64,000 nucleotides of DNA from an uncultured Clostridia bacterium (GTDB lineage: Bacteria; Bacillota; Clostridia; Lachnospirales; CAG-274), in NCBI GenBank assembly GCA_947628755.1, contig CANRBC010000006.1, forward strand, positions 49,003-113,002, given 5' to 3'. A model generated the notes under the pieces. It saw nothing but the letters and a program-made list of their open reading frames with translations, did not search any database and was not told the DNA's origin. Both the position numbers and the translations under genes were made by a program. Shown here piece after piece: positions 34,642-42,852 of the stretch. The first letter of the stretch is position 1; each line of letters starts with the position of its first letter.

Positions 34642-35148
34642 ATGAACACAAGAAAATTATGTATAACAGGCTTGCTTATTGCCCTTACCTGTGTTGCAAC
34701 AATGATAATTAAAATACCTATTCCCGCAACTCAGGGCTACATAAACGTAGGCGACAGCATCATTCTTATTACCGCAGTGCTTCTGGGCAATCCCTTTGCC
34801 GTTCTTGCAGGAGGCATAGGCTCTGCTCTTGCCGACCTTATACTGGGCTATACCAACTATGTACCCGTTACGTTTATAGTAAAGGGCATAGAGGGTCTTA
34901 TAGCCGCAATAATAGCAGGCAAAGGCACAGGCTTCTTTACATTAAGAAAAATGGCAGGCGCTCTTATAGGCGTAGCATGGATGGTACTGGGATATTTTAT
35001 ATGCGAGATATTTATGTACGACATAGCTGCGGCATCCGGCTCTGTTATTTCCAACTGCATACAGGCGGCAGGCAGCTTTATTATATTCCTTGTATTGGGC
35101 TATGCCCTTTATAAAGCAAAAATTCAGAAATTTGTATCAAAAGATTAA
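34642..35148 (+). CDS. ECF transporter S component (substrate unknown)
   Basis: A 168-residue membrane protein with about five to six hydrophobic segments. N-terminal LCITGLLIALTCVATMIIKI and GYINVGDSIILITAVLLG, then GGIGSALADLILGY, are typical of substrate-binding S components of energy-coupling-factor vitamin transporters. S components work with shared EcfA/EcfT modules encoded elsewhere. The substrate cannot be assigned: similarity in pattern is to the broad hydroxymethylpyrimidine/pyridoxine/unknown group. An AAAAGGAG site precedes the ATG. It has its own promoter and appears to be a single gene. Confidence 0.8.
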   Translation: MNTRKLCITGLLIALTCVATMIIKIPIPATQGYINVGDSIILITAVLLGNPFAVLAGGIGSALADLILGYTNYVPVTFIVKGIEGLIAAIIAGKGTGFFTLRKMAGALIGVAWMVLGYFICEIFMYDIAAASGSVISNCIQAAGSFIIFLVLGYALYKAKIQKFVSKD

Positions 35149-35160
35149 TTTTGTATATAT

Positions 35161-35188
35161 TAAGAGTGATAGGGAACTGTCACTCTTA
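35161..35188. repeat. 9-bp inverted repeat between the ECF and aminopeptidase genes
   Basis: TAAGAGTGA (35161-35169)/TCACTCTTA (35180-35188) around a 10-base loop. Only a weak T-rich tract (TATATT) follows, so it is at best a poor terminator. It may shape the leader of the next gene. Confidence 0.6.
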
Positions 35189-35211
35189 TATATTGAAAAA
35201 AGGAGGTAATT

Positions 35212-36321
35212 ATGGACAGCAGATTAGAGACCCTTGCAAAAAACATAGTCGGATACAGCTGTAAAATCAAAAAAGGCGAAAGAGTGCTTATAAGCAGCAA
35301 CGGAACATCGGCTTTCCCTCTTATAAAGGCGCTTATAAGGGAGGTATACTCCGTAGGGGCATATCCCTTTGTTGAAATAAAGTCAAACATAATACAAAGA
35401 GAGCTTATGATGGGCTGCAGTCCCGAAATGTTTGACGAGATAAAGGAAGTAGACGACGCAAGAATGGCGCTTATGGACGCATATATCGGTATAGGCTGCA
35501 ACGACAATACCTCCGAGCTGGCTGACGTGCCCGGAGAAAAGCAGGCAATATGGAGCAAGGACTACGACAACAAAATACTTGAAACACGCCTTAAGAAAAA
35601 ATGGGTGGTTCTCAGGTATCCCAACAACTCCATGGCACAGTCTGCAGGCACAAGCCTTGACGCCTTTGAGGACTTCTATTTCAAGGTATGCAATCTGGAC
35701 TACGGCAAAATGAGCAAGGCTATGGACAGCCTTGTAGCCCTTATGAACAGAACCGACAGGGTACGCATAACGGGCAAAGGCACTGATATTTCATTCAGCA
35801 TAAAGGATATACCCGCCATAAAATGCGCAGGCGAAATGAATATACCCGACGGCGAGGTGTATACCGCTCCTGTTAAGAACAGCGTAAACGGTACTATATC
35901 CTACAACACGCCTACGGAGTATCAGGGCGTTACCTACGACAGCGTTACTCTGGAATTTAAGGACGGCAAAATAATAAAGGCGGCTGCCAACGATACCGAA
36001 AGGATAAACAAGGTATTCGACACAGACGAAGGCGCAAGATATGTGGGAGAGTTTGCCATAGGCGTGAATCCATACATTACAAAGGCTATGAAGAATATAC
36101 TCTTTGATGAGAAAATAAGAGGGTCTATACACTTTACGCCCGGCAATGCCTATGAGGACGCCGACAACGGCAACAGAAGCGCAATACACTGGGATCTTGT
36201 GCTTATACAGACAGAGGACTACGGCGGCGGCGAAATATACTTTGACGACGTGCTTATAAGAAAGGACGGCGTGTTCGTACTTGACGAGCTGAAATGCCTT
36301 AATCCCGAAAATCTTATATAA
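35212..36321 (+). CDS. M29 family aminopeptidase
   Basis: A 369-residue metallo-aminopeptidase of the AmpS/thermophilic aminopeptidase (M29) family, which removes N-terminal residues from peptides in the cytoplasm. Metal-binding regions visible: AGEMNIPDGEVYTAP (Glu), VGEFAIGVNPYI (Glu), and IHFTPGNAYEDADNGNRSAIHWDL (His/Asp/His cluster). The N-terminal NIVGYSCKIKKGERVLISS is also typical. No signal peptide. A strong AAAGGAGG site lies before the ATG. It appears to be a single gene ended by a strong terminator. Confidence 0.92.
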   Translation: MDSRLETLAKNIVGYSCKIKKGERVLISSNGTSAFPLIKALIREVYSVGAYPFVEIKSNIIQRELMMGCSPEMFDEIKEVDDARMALMDAYIGIGCNDNTSELADVPGEKQAIWSKDYDNKILETRLKKKWVVLRYPNNSMAQSAGTSLDAFEDFYFKVCNLDYGKMSKAMDSLVALMNRTDRVRITGKGTDISFSIKDIPAIKCAGEMNIPDGEVYTAPVKNSVNGTISYNTPTEYQGVTYDSVTLEFKDGKIIKAAANDTERINKVFDTDEGARYVGEFAIGVNPYITKAMKNILFDEKIRGSIHFTPGNAYEDADNGNRSAIHWDLVLIQTEDYGGGEIYFDDVLIRKDGVFVLDELKCLNPENLI

Positions 36322-36351
36322 TATTACCAAATAATATAGCCTTATAAACAA

Positions 36352-36402
36352 AAGCCGAGAATATACTGCCCGCTAAAGGCAATATATTCTCGGCTTATTT
36401 TG
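36352..36402 (+). terminator. Terminator of the M29 aminopeptidase gene
   Basis: 14-bp perfect arms AAGCCGAGAATATA (36352-36365) and TATATTCTCGGCTT (36383-36396), then ATTTTGTATTT. It directly abuts the inverted-repeat element that follows. Confidence 0.9.
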
Positions 36403-36404
36403 TA

Positions 36405-36696
36405 TTTATAACGACCCTTCCACCATGCTTCGCATGGTCCCCCTCCCCTCCGACGCCCTGCGGGCTAGGGGAGGCTAGAGATGGGGGAGCGCTGAGCTTC
36501 CCCTTCAGAGAGTTCAGCACTTTTGCTTTCAGCAAAAGCAAGCCTTACGGCTTGGCGGATAACTTCTTCCGCTGCAATGCCAGCCCTCACCACTACCTCT
36601 GCCTCCCCTAGCTTTGCAATAAAACGCAACGTGTTTTATTGCAAAGCGTCGGAGGGGAGGGGGACCGCCGTTAGGCGGTGGAAGGGTCGTTATAAA
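36405..36696. mobile_element. MITE-like element with 20-bp perfect terminal inverted repeats
   Basis: A 292-bp non-coding element. Outer arms TTTATAACGACCCTTCCACC (36405-36424) and its exact complement (36677-36696). Further inward GGTCCCCCTCCCCTCCGACGC pairs with its complement near 36645-36665. Between outer and inner arms each side has its own small hairpin: ACCATGC-TTC-GCATGGT on the left, ACCGCC-GTTA-GGCGGT on the right. The centre holds CTTTTGC-TTTCA-GCAAAAG, AAGCC-TTAC-GGCTT and a ggcggataacttcttccgct module. No transposase is encoded. A nearly matching element lies at 53245-53541. Confidence 0.8.
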
Positions 36697-36751
36697 GTAA
36701 AGACAATACCGGTATTGCGATAACAAAAATTCACCCACAAACCAAATAAAG

Positions 36752-36797
36752 CTGCTGCATTATGACCTTTTTTCACAAGTCATAACGCGGCAGCTCT
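36752..36797 (-). terminator. Terminator after phosphoglucomutase (shared repeat type)
   Basis: Arms of 17 bp with two mismatches (AGCTGCTGCATTATGAC / GTCATAACGCGGCAGCT), followed on the minus strand by TTTATTTGG. Related sequences occur at 60127-60172 (after ade) and as a half copy at 53086-53105 (after rplA), so this is also a dispersed repeat. Confidence 0.8.
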
Positions 36798-36806
36798 TAT
36801 AAAATA

Positions 36807-38540
36807 TTACTTTAAAATACCGTCAACAATAGCAAGTATACCGTCGCTGGCAGTCTTGACCTTAGCCTCAACAGCCTCCTCGCTCTTATCGCTTGAGCCG
36901 AAGTATACCTTTATCTTAGGCTCTGTGCCGCTTGGACGAACGCAGAACCATGTGCCGTTATCCAGTACGAAGTAAAGAACGTTGCTCTTTGGCAGACCGC
37001 TCTTGCTTTCCTCGCCTGTTATTACGTTCACTATCTTATCGATAGAATAATCTCTTGTTTCGATAACCTTGGCGCCTGCAACCTCCTTGGGCGGGTCGGC
37101 TCTTAAGGTATCCATTATCTTCTTTATCTGAGCAGCGCCGTCAAGACCCTTAAGCTCAATAGACGTAATAGTTTCCTTATAATAGCCGTACTTGTTGTAA
37201 AGCTCTACAAGTCCGTCATAAAGGCTCATGCCTCTTGTCTTATAATAAGCGGCAAGCTCGCATATCATCATTGTGGCAAAGCAGGCGTCCTTATCTCTTG
37301 CATAAGTGCCTGCAAGGCAGCCGTAGCTTTCCTCAAAGCCGAACATATACTCATAGCTTCCGTCAGCCTCGAATTCCTTTATCTTTTCGCCGATATACTT
37401 AAAGCCTGTAAGCACATCAAAATACTTCATGCCGTATTCTGCGCATATAGCCTTGGTCATATCGGTAGAAACTATTGTTGAAACAACAGCGCCGTTGGCG
37501 GGAAGTATGCCCTTTGCCTTCTTCTGAGAAAGAATATACTCGCATATAAGAGAGCCTGTCATATTGCCTGTAAGCACCATATACTCGCCGTCTGTTTTCT
37601 TGACTACTGCGCCTACTCTGTCCGCATCGGGGTCTGTACCCACTATAATATCTGCGTCAACCTTCTTTGCAAGCTCCATAGCAAGGTCGAAAACAGCCTT
37701 ATTCTCGGGATTGGGATAGCCTACCGTCGGGAAGCTGCCGTCGGGCTTTTCCTGCTGTGGCACTACATATACGTTCTTGAAGCCTGCCTTTGCCAAAGCG
37801 CGTCTTACAGGCTTGTTGCCAGAACCGTGAAGAGGAGTATATACTATCTTAAGGTCGGTGTTGTCTATTATCTCCTGATTTACTATCTGAGCGGTTACTG
37901 CCTCAAGATAAGCTACGTCAAGCTCCGGACCTACATACTGTATCATGCCGCTGTTTACGGCCTCTGTAAGATCTGCCTTCTTTATCATATTGAAGTCGGT
38001 AACGGCATTTACTTCCTTTATTATCTCGCCGTCTCTTGGGAAAGGCACCTGTGCGCCGTCCTCCCAGTATGCCTTATAGCCGTTGTATTCGGGAGGATTG
38101 TGGCTTGCGGTAATAACAACGCCGCCTGTACAGCCTAAATACCTTACTGCAAAGCTCAGCATGGGAACGGGTCTTAACTCGTCTGAAAGATAAGCCTTGA
38201 TTCCGTTGCCTGCCAGCACTCTTGCTGTGATTTCGGCAAACTCCGGTGAATAGTGACGTGAATCGTATGCTATTACAACGCCCTTATTTACGGCTGCCTC
38301 GCCCTGACTCTTTATGTAGTTGGCGAAGCCCTGAGTAGCCTTGCTTACCGTATAGATATTCATTCTGTTAGTTCCTGCGCCGAGAATACCTCTCAGACCG
38401 CCTGTACCAAATTCCAGATTTTTGTAAAATCTTTCCTCTATTTCCTTGGCGTCGTTTTCTATTGCCTTTAACTCCGCCTTTGTATCCTCATCAAAATAAG
38501 GATCGGTACACCATTTTTTGTATTCTTCCATAAAACCCAT
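36807..38540 (-). CDS. pgm: Phosphoglucomutase/phosphomannomutase
   Basis: A 577-residue alpha-phosphohexomutase that interconverts glucose-1-phosphate and glucose-6-phosphate. Motifs in order: catalytic Ser loop VITASHNPPEYNGYK (about residue 140), metal loop GTDPDADRVGAVV (about 300), sugar-binding GFEESYG (about 400) and phosphate-binding RPSGTEPKIKVYFG (about 530). N-terminal GTGGLRGILGAG also fits. Start at the ATG at 38540 with a GAAAGGAG site; an upstream in-frame Met at 38597 is unsupported. It is a single gene between repeat-rich flanks. Confidence 0.95.
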   Translation of the reverse strand: MGFMEEYKKWCTDPYFDEDTKAELKAIENDAKEIEERFYKNLEFGTGGLRGILGAGTNRMNIYTVSKATQGFANYIKSQGEAAVNKGVVIAYDSRHYSPEFAEITARVLAGNGIKAYLSDELRPVPMLSFAVRYLGCTGGVVITASHNPPEYNGYKAYWEDGAQVPFPRDGEIIKEVNAVTDFNMIKKADLTEAVNSGMIQYVGPELDVAYLEAVTAQIVNQEIIDNTDLKIVYTPLHGSGNKPVRRALAKAGFKNVYVVPQQEKPDGSFPTVGYPNPENKAVFDLAMELAKKVDADIIVGTDPDADRVGAVVKKTDGEYMVLTGNMTGSLICEYILSQKKAKGILPANGAVVSTIVSTDMTKAICAEYGMKYFDVLTGFKYIGEKIKEFEADGSYEYMFGFEESYGCLAGTYARDKDACFATMMICELAAYYKTRGMSLYDGLVELYNKYGYYKETITSIELKGLDGAAQIKKIMDTLRADPPKEVAGAKVIETRDYSIDKIVNVITGEESKSGLPKSNVLYFVLDNGTWFCVRPSGTEPKIKVYFGSSDKSEEAVEAKVKTASDGILAIVDGILK

Positions 38541-38762
38541 AATATTTTTCTCCTTTCTTGTTTTTATAGCTATTTTTATTATATATAAAATTGACAAGTA
38601 TTACAAGTCCAAATGTTGATTTTTATGATTAATTTTTATAGTTGCAATATATTTTTTGGATATTTATTGTATAACTTGACTAAAAAAGCACTGTTTTGTA
38701 CTCTGTCACAAAATTTACAGGGCAGAATATTATATAAATGTAGATTATATGGAGGTAAGCTG

Positions 38763-39485
38763 ATGTATTACAACGTATGTGAAAGAGATTTCAGAAGCTA
38801 CGCCTTTGGCAAGGGCTGGCCAACCTACAGAAATATAAGCATAAAGCAAATGACTGACAATATTTCGGATACCGTAGAAAAGGCAAGAGACAGCAATACG
38901 GACAACAATCAAGGGGTAATGCGCAACACAGGCGGAGGCATAAACAACGGAATAAACAGGGATATGTCCGGCAATGCCAACGGCTCTATGGACAACAGAA
39001 ACAGAAACAACAGCATGAACGGCGATATGATATTGGATACCCGCCCCAGATATGACAGCATGAACGGTCTTTCAGACGCCGATATGGATATGGCATATCC
39101 CAACGCTTCACAAAAGGATACGGCTCTTATGAAGCAGCTCTATACCGCCTTGAACGCCATACTTTCCCCTATTGTAGAGGACGTGGTGACGGAATACGAA
39201 TATATAGGCAGTCCCATATACGACAAGGAGGGAGTTGACAGGGAGACCGTCGCTCAGATAGTGGGCAAGGTACTTGAAAGAGCAGAGGAGATAATAGACG
39301 ATGCCCAGGAAATAAGCCTTGAAATACAGGAAATGAATATGTGGAGCAGAAAAAACCTGCTTAACAGCACCGTTGAAGCCCTTGTACTCAGCGAGATATT
39401 TGCAGTACGCAGACCTAAGTACAGGCTTGCCCAGGGAAACTATGTGTATAAAAACGGAAAATATGCAGGGGTAAGAGAGCAATAG
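38763..39485 (+). CDS. Hypothetical protein with an Asn/Met/Gly-rich low-complexity region
   Basis: A 240-residue cytoplasmic-looking protein. After an N-terminal segment (YYNVCERDFRSYAFGKGWPT), residues about 45-120 are rich in Asn, Gly, Met, Asp and Arg (NNRNRNNSMNGDM-type runs). The C-terminal half (about 120-225) is helical (KQLYTALNAILSPIVEDVVTEYEYIGSPI, then QIVGKVLERAEEIIDD). I do not recognise a family. Low-complexity Asn/Gly stretches occur in some spore-coat proteins, but that is only a guess. Start at the ATG at 38763 with GGAGG upstream; the longer frame from 38613 is unsupported. Confidence 0.65.
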   Translation: MYYNVCERDFRSYAFGKGWPTYRNISIKQMTDNISDTVEKARDSNTDNNQGVMRNTGGGINNGINRDMSGNANGSMDNRNRNNSMNGDMILDTRPRYDSMNGLSDADMDMAYPNASQKDTALMKQLYTALNAILSPIVEDVVTEYEYIGSPIYDKEGVDRETVAQIVGKVLERAEEIIDDAQEISLEIQEMNMWSRKNLLNSTVEALVLSEIFAVRRPKYRLAQGNYVYKNGKYAGVREQ

Positions 39486-39568
39486 AATTGACTGTGGGGG
39501 CGGCAGGGGGTGGTGAGGGGAGGTAGCAGCCGTTAGGCTGACGGAGAGGTGACCTTATCCTTAAACAA

Positions 39569-39600
39569 AAACCCAGCTATAAATCAATACAGCTGGGTTT
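39569..39600. terminator. Bidirectional terminator at a convergent gene end
   Basis: AAACCCAGCT (39569-39578)/AGCTGGGTTT (39591-39600) with T-rich flanks on both strands. It overlaps the stop codon of the S24/S26 peptidase gene (39584) and lies 84 bp after the plus-strand hypothetical gene. Confidence 0.88.
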
Positions 39601-40057
39601 TATTTAGTATTCTTTTTATTCTGTTTATGCCGCCGAAAAAAATATGTCTTATCGGCATTATATTTACCCAAAGCCTTACATAAGCCTTATAAAGTCCGTT
39701 GTCTGCGGAGAACTGTCTGCCGCCTCTGTTTATTTGCGTGACAACGCCTACAAGCTGGTCGTGGCGCACGTTTTTCTCCACTCTCCATTGATTATCGCCG
39801 CACATATTGTATGTGCCGTCGCGGTTTACTTTGACTATGCGGTGGAGTACAAACTGTCCGTCGTCCCGTATATAGAGGGGAAGGTCGTATTTTTTAAGAG
39901 CCTGCTTGCAGCTTACTATAACTACTCTGTCCCCGTCGTTATGTATGGTAGGGAGCATACTCGTTCCCTTGGGATTGAAGTTGACAGAGCCGCCGCTTTC
40001 AAGCATTTCCGCCATTACGGGATAAATTTCATTGAGCCTTACCTGCTTAGTCTGCAA
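39584..40057 (-). CDS. S24/S26 family peptidase-like protein
   Basis: A 157-residue protein related to signal peptidases. The nucleophile region is NPKGTSMLPTIHNDGDRVVI (Ser, about residue 33). A second conserved block VLHRIVKVNRDGTYNMCGDN has His where bacterial type I peptidases have Lys, as in the ER-type group. No N-terminal membrane anchor is present; a hydrophobic stretch lies near the C-terminus (VRLWVNIMPIRHIFFGG). It starts at a TTG (40057) inside the end of the PqqD gene. Linked HPrK-like and PqqD genes suggest a role in processing or transport of a peptide, but no precursor is seen. Confidence 0.75.
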   Translation of the reverse strand: MQTKQVRLNEIYPVMAEMLESGGSVNFNPKGTSMLPTIHNDGDRVVIVSCKQALKKYDLPLYIRDDGQFVLHRIVKVNRDGTYNMCGDNQWRVEKNVRHDQLVGVVTQINRGGRQFSADNGLYKAYVRLWVNIMPIRHIFFGGINRIKRILNKTQLY

Positions 40058-40313
40058 TCAAATCAGCCTTTCTTAACGAGCCAATGTACTCCTTGACGTC
40101 GCTTTTTGCCGTTTCCTCGTCTATATCGTATTCGGCAAGTATCTTTTTGACTAGCTCTGCTTCGGTAGTGTCCTCCTCAAGGCTTTTCCATATAAATGCG
40201 CCTACATCGTTAAGCGTAATAACTCCGCTGAAATCCATAGCGCCTTCGCCTATGGGCACTACTATATTGCTGCCTGCTACCTCTCTTAATAAATAACCGT
40301 CTTTTATTTTCAT
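40047..40313 (-). CDS. PqqD family protein
   Basis: An 88-residue PqqD-like domain (MKIKDGYLLREVAGSNIVVP, then GVITLNDVGAFIWKSLEED and DIDEETAKSDVKEYI). PqqD domains (RiPP recognition elements) bind leader peptides of ribosomally made, modified peptides. It lies 2 bp after the HPrK-like gene and overlaps the S24/S26 peptidase gene by 11 bp. No radical SAM enzyme, asparagine-synthetase-like cyclase or candidate precursor is adjacent, so the partner peptide may be encoded elsewhere or the domain may serve another function. Confidence 0.88.
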   Translation of the reverse strand: MKIKDGYLLREVAGSNIVVPIGEGAMDFSGVITLNDVGAFIWKSLEEDTTEAELVKKILAEYDIDEETAKSDVKEYIGSLRKADLIAD

Positions 40314-40315
40314 AT

Positions 40316-41023
40316 TTATTCCTCCACCCTTATTCCGTTATAGCTTACTTCAACTGCCTCGTCGGATATATTGCAGCCAAGTCTGTACAGCTTAACGCTG
40401 CTAAGCACTCTGTCCAGCATATCCAGAAGCATTATCATCTTATCCTTTTCAACAGGCCGTATGGTCTGCTGCATTACAAGGGGTATAGCCTCCCTTGGCT
40501 CTATTTCCTTTACCCAGTTTTCTTCAGAACGCTCAAGGAAAACTATTGCTCCAAGAGGCACTTTTATATTCAGATTTTTGTCGGTCTTGCCGCTCCAGGG
40601 CGTGCCGTATACCCACAGCCTGTCGTCTACAAGCCTTATGGCAGGCTTGTCGTCATTTATTATACGGGCGTTGTCCTCGCCAAAGTGCTTCTGCCAAAGT
40701 CCCGTGTGAGTAGACTTGCCTGTGCCGGGGTCGGCAGAGAACAAATAGGCATAGCCGTCCTTTACAACTCCGCTGCTGTGGAGCATAAAGCCGTTGAAAT
40801 GGAGAAGAGCTTCATAAAACGCCGCCCCCGTATATACATACTCTATATCGTCTATTGTAAGATGAGGGCTTTCCTTATGCCATTCCTCCAGAGTTTCGTC
40901 GGGAATGTCTATTGTAATATTTGGCTTTTCAAAGTCCGTCTCATAAAAGGCGGCCTGCTTAAGCATAGTATCGTATTTGTATTTAATAAGCAGATTCAGA
41001 TCCGCTACCTTTAGCTTGTGCAT
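40316..41023 (-). CDS. HPr kinase/PEP carboxykinase-like P-loop protein
   Basis: A 235-residue protein with a P-loop LFSADPGTGKSTHTGLW at about residue 95 and INDDKPAIRLVDDRLWVYGTPWSGK about 35 residues later. Both are hallmarks of the HprK-like kinases found beside PqqD domains and in lasso-peptide clusters. It lacks the HprK N-terminal domain, and the true substrate is unknown. Start at the ATG at 41023 with an AAGGAG site; the frame continues upstream without support. It forms a tight unit with pqqD and the S24/S26 gene. Confidence 0.8.
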   Translation of the reverse strand: MHKLKVADLNLLIKYKYDTMLKQAAFYETDFEKPNITIDIPDETLEEWHKESPHLTIDDIEYVYTGAAFYEALLHFNGFMLHSSGVVKDGYAYLFSADPGTGKSTHTGLWQKHFGEDNARIINDDKPAIRLVDDRLWVYGTPWSGKTDKNLNIKVPLGAIVFLERSEENWVKEIEPREAIPLVMQQTIRPVEKDKMIMLLDMLDRVLSSVKLYRLGCNISDEAVEVSYNGIRVEE

Positions 41024-41086
41024 AAATAGCTCCTTATTTACCGTTCTCATACAACAGTATATCACAGCCGTACCGAACTAACAAGT

Positions 41087-42841
41087 TTATTTTTTATACC
41101 TATCCATAAGGCGGAACAATTCCTCGGCTATGGAAAGTCTGTTAAAGGGTATCGTAAAATAAAATCCGTCGGCAAAGGAATATACCTTGTCCATGACCTC
41201 CTCGGATATTTCAATACCCGTTTTCTGAGCCTCTTCTCTTGTCATTTCAGGAGAAAACCTTTCAATGACCCTGTCGGGCACATTTATTCCCGTAAGCTCG
41301 TTTTTTATGAAAAGGGCGTTGGTATAGCTTACAAGAGGCATTATGCCCACAAGCATTTTAGCCTTAAGCCTAGGCTTTATTCTTCTCAGCACATCTATAT
41401 CCCCGTCGTCGTATACAGGCTGAGTAAGAAAGAATTCTGCTCCTGCCTTTTCCTTAAGCTCTATTCTTTTTATCTCCGTTTCCATATTGCGCCTTGCATA
41501 GTTTACAGCGCCGCCGTAGGCAACTCTGTCCCCTGAAAATACGGAGGAATTCATATCCTCTATGTATTCCATCAGCTTTACGGAATCAAAATTGAATACG
41601 CCCTTTATATTGTCCCTGCTTGTACTGGGAACAGGGTCTCCCGTTATTACAAGGAAATTCCTCACATCGTTTATATACGCTCCCAAAAGCTGAGAGCTTA
41701 TGCCTATGGCGTTTTTGTCCCTGCAGCATATATGGGGCATTACGTTCAAGCCCGTTTCCCTTGCTACCTTTATGCTCATAAGCACCGAATCGGCTCTTGT
41801 TCTGCCGCTGGGAGAATCCGCAAACGTTATAACGTCTACATTGTGCTTTCTCAGATAATTGGCGGTTTCCATGAGCTTACTGCAATCTCCGTCCTTTGGC
41901 GGGTCAAGCTCTACGGCAATTATTTTTTCTCCCTCCTTTTTATTTGCAAAAAAGGCGTTGGAGCTGCCTCCGTTATCTGAAAGGCAGGATTTTTCCTTTT
42001 GGATAGGTCTGTGAGGCTGAAATTTCCTGTCAAAATTTATGGTCCTTGCCATTGCTCCCGTGTAGTCGGGAGACGTGCCACAGCAGCCGCCTATAATATC
42101 CGCATAGTCAGATATTTCAGCCATTTTCTCGCAATAATAATTAATATTGTCCAGAAACACCATTCTGTCCTGTATTACAGAGGGATAGCTTGCGTTAGGC
42201 AGGGCGGTTATGAATTTATCCGTTTTAATATATAAATTCCTTAAAACATTCAGCAGATGAGACGGTCCTATGCCGCAGTTGAAGCCCATAGCGTCTATTT
42301 CCGCCATGGCGTCGGCTCTTTCCATAAGCCGAGCTGCGCTTATGCCCTCATTGGTATATCCGTGCTGATTTATGCAAAACTGCGTGATTATAAAAATATA
42401 GGGATTTCTTTTCTTTATATACCTTATCGCTTCTTCTATGGGACTTATATCGGGAAATGTTTCAAAGACTATTATTTCAGCGCCCTTGTCTATGAAAACG
42501 TCGGCTATGGTATATATATCCTCGCTGCATTCAGGACCTATATCGCACGCCACAAATACGTTCTCCCCCGCAGCCTCCTTGGCTATATCAAAGGCGGCGG
42601 AAATATTTTCCTTAAGCTCCGCCTCAGTGCAGTTAAGGCTCTTTCTGCAGGATTCAAATGTATTTGTCCTTATAAGCTCCGCGCCCTTTTCTATATAGTC
42701 TCTGTGTACTCTCAGCACAGCTTCTCTGTTTTCGGTATTTGCCTTTTCGGGCATAATGCCTGTGTTCAGCGACGCGAAATATGTGCCGAAAGCTCCGTCG
42801 CAAAGAAGCTTTCTGTTTTTTATATAATCTCTTATGTTCAT
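41087..42841 (-). CDS. yitJ: Bifunctional homocysteine S-methyltransferase / methylenetetrahydrofolate reductase
   Basis: A 584-residue fusion like B. subtilis YitJ. The N-terminal half is the homocysteine methyltransferase domain of MetH type (LLCDGAFGTYFASLNTG; zinc Cys in DIIGGCCGTSPDYTGAMA). The C-terminal half (about 305-584) is the FAD-dependent methylene-THF reductase barrel (KIIAVELDPPKDGD, then YGGAVNYA and AEFFLTQPVYD). It would make methyl-THF and help methionine synthesis. The start is set at ATG 42841 although its ribosome site is weak (GGTAAG). No SAM riboswitch is seen. It lies in the same run as the folate biosynthesis genes. Confidence 0.92.
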   Translation of the reverse strand: MNIRDYIKNRKLLCDGAFGTYFASLNTGIMPEKANTENREAVLRVHRDYIEKGAELIRTNTFESCRKSLNCTEAELKENISAAFDIAKEAAGENVFVACDIGPECSEDIYTIADVFIDKGAEIIVFETFPDISPIEEAIRYIKKRNPYIFIITQFCINQHGYTNEGISAARLMERADAMAEIDAMGFNCGIGPSHLLNVLRNLYIKTDKFITALPNASYPSVIQDRMVFLDNINYYCEKMAEISDYADIIGGCCGTSPDYTGAMARTINFDRKFQPHRPIQKEKSCLSDNGGSSNAFFANKKEGEKIIAVELDPPKDGDCSKLMETANYLRKHNVDVITFADSPSGRTRADSVLMSIKVARETGLNVMPHICCRDKNAIGISSQLLGAYINDVRNFLVITGDPVPSTSRDNIKGVFNFDSVKLMEYIEDMNSSVFSGDRVAYGGAVNYARRNMETEIKRIELKEKAGAEFFLTQPVYDDGDIDVLRRIKPRLKAKMLVGIMPLVSYTNALFIKNELTGINVPDRVIERFSPEMTREEAQKTGIEISEEVMDKVYSFADGFYFTIPFNRLSIAEELFRLMDRYKK

Positions 42842-42852
42842 TTTACTTACCG

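Noticed and set aside
34372..36351. Several 60-190 codon ORFs antisense to hpt, the ECF gene and the aminopeptidase
   Set aside because: Shadow frames of real genes with clear family assignments.
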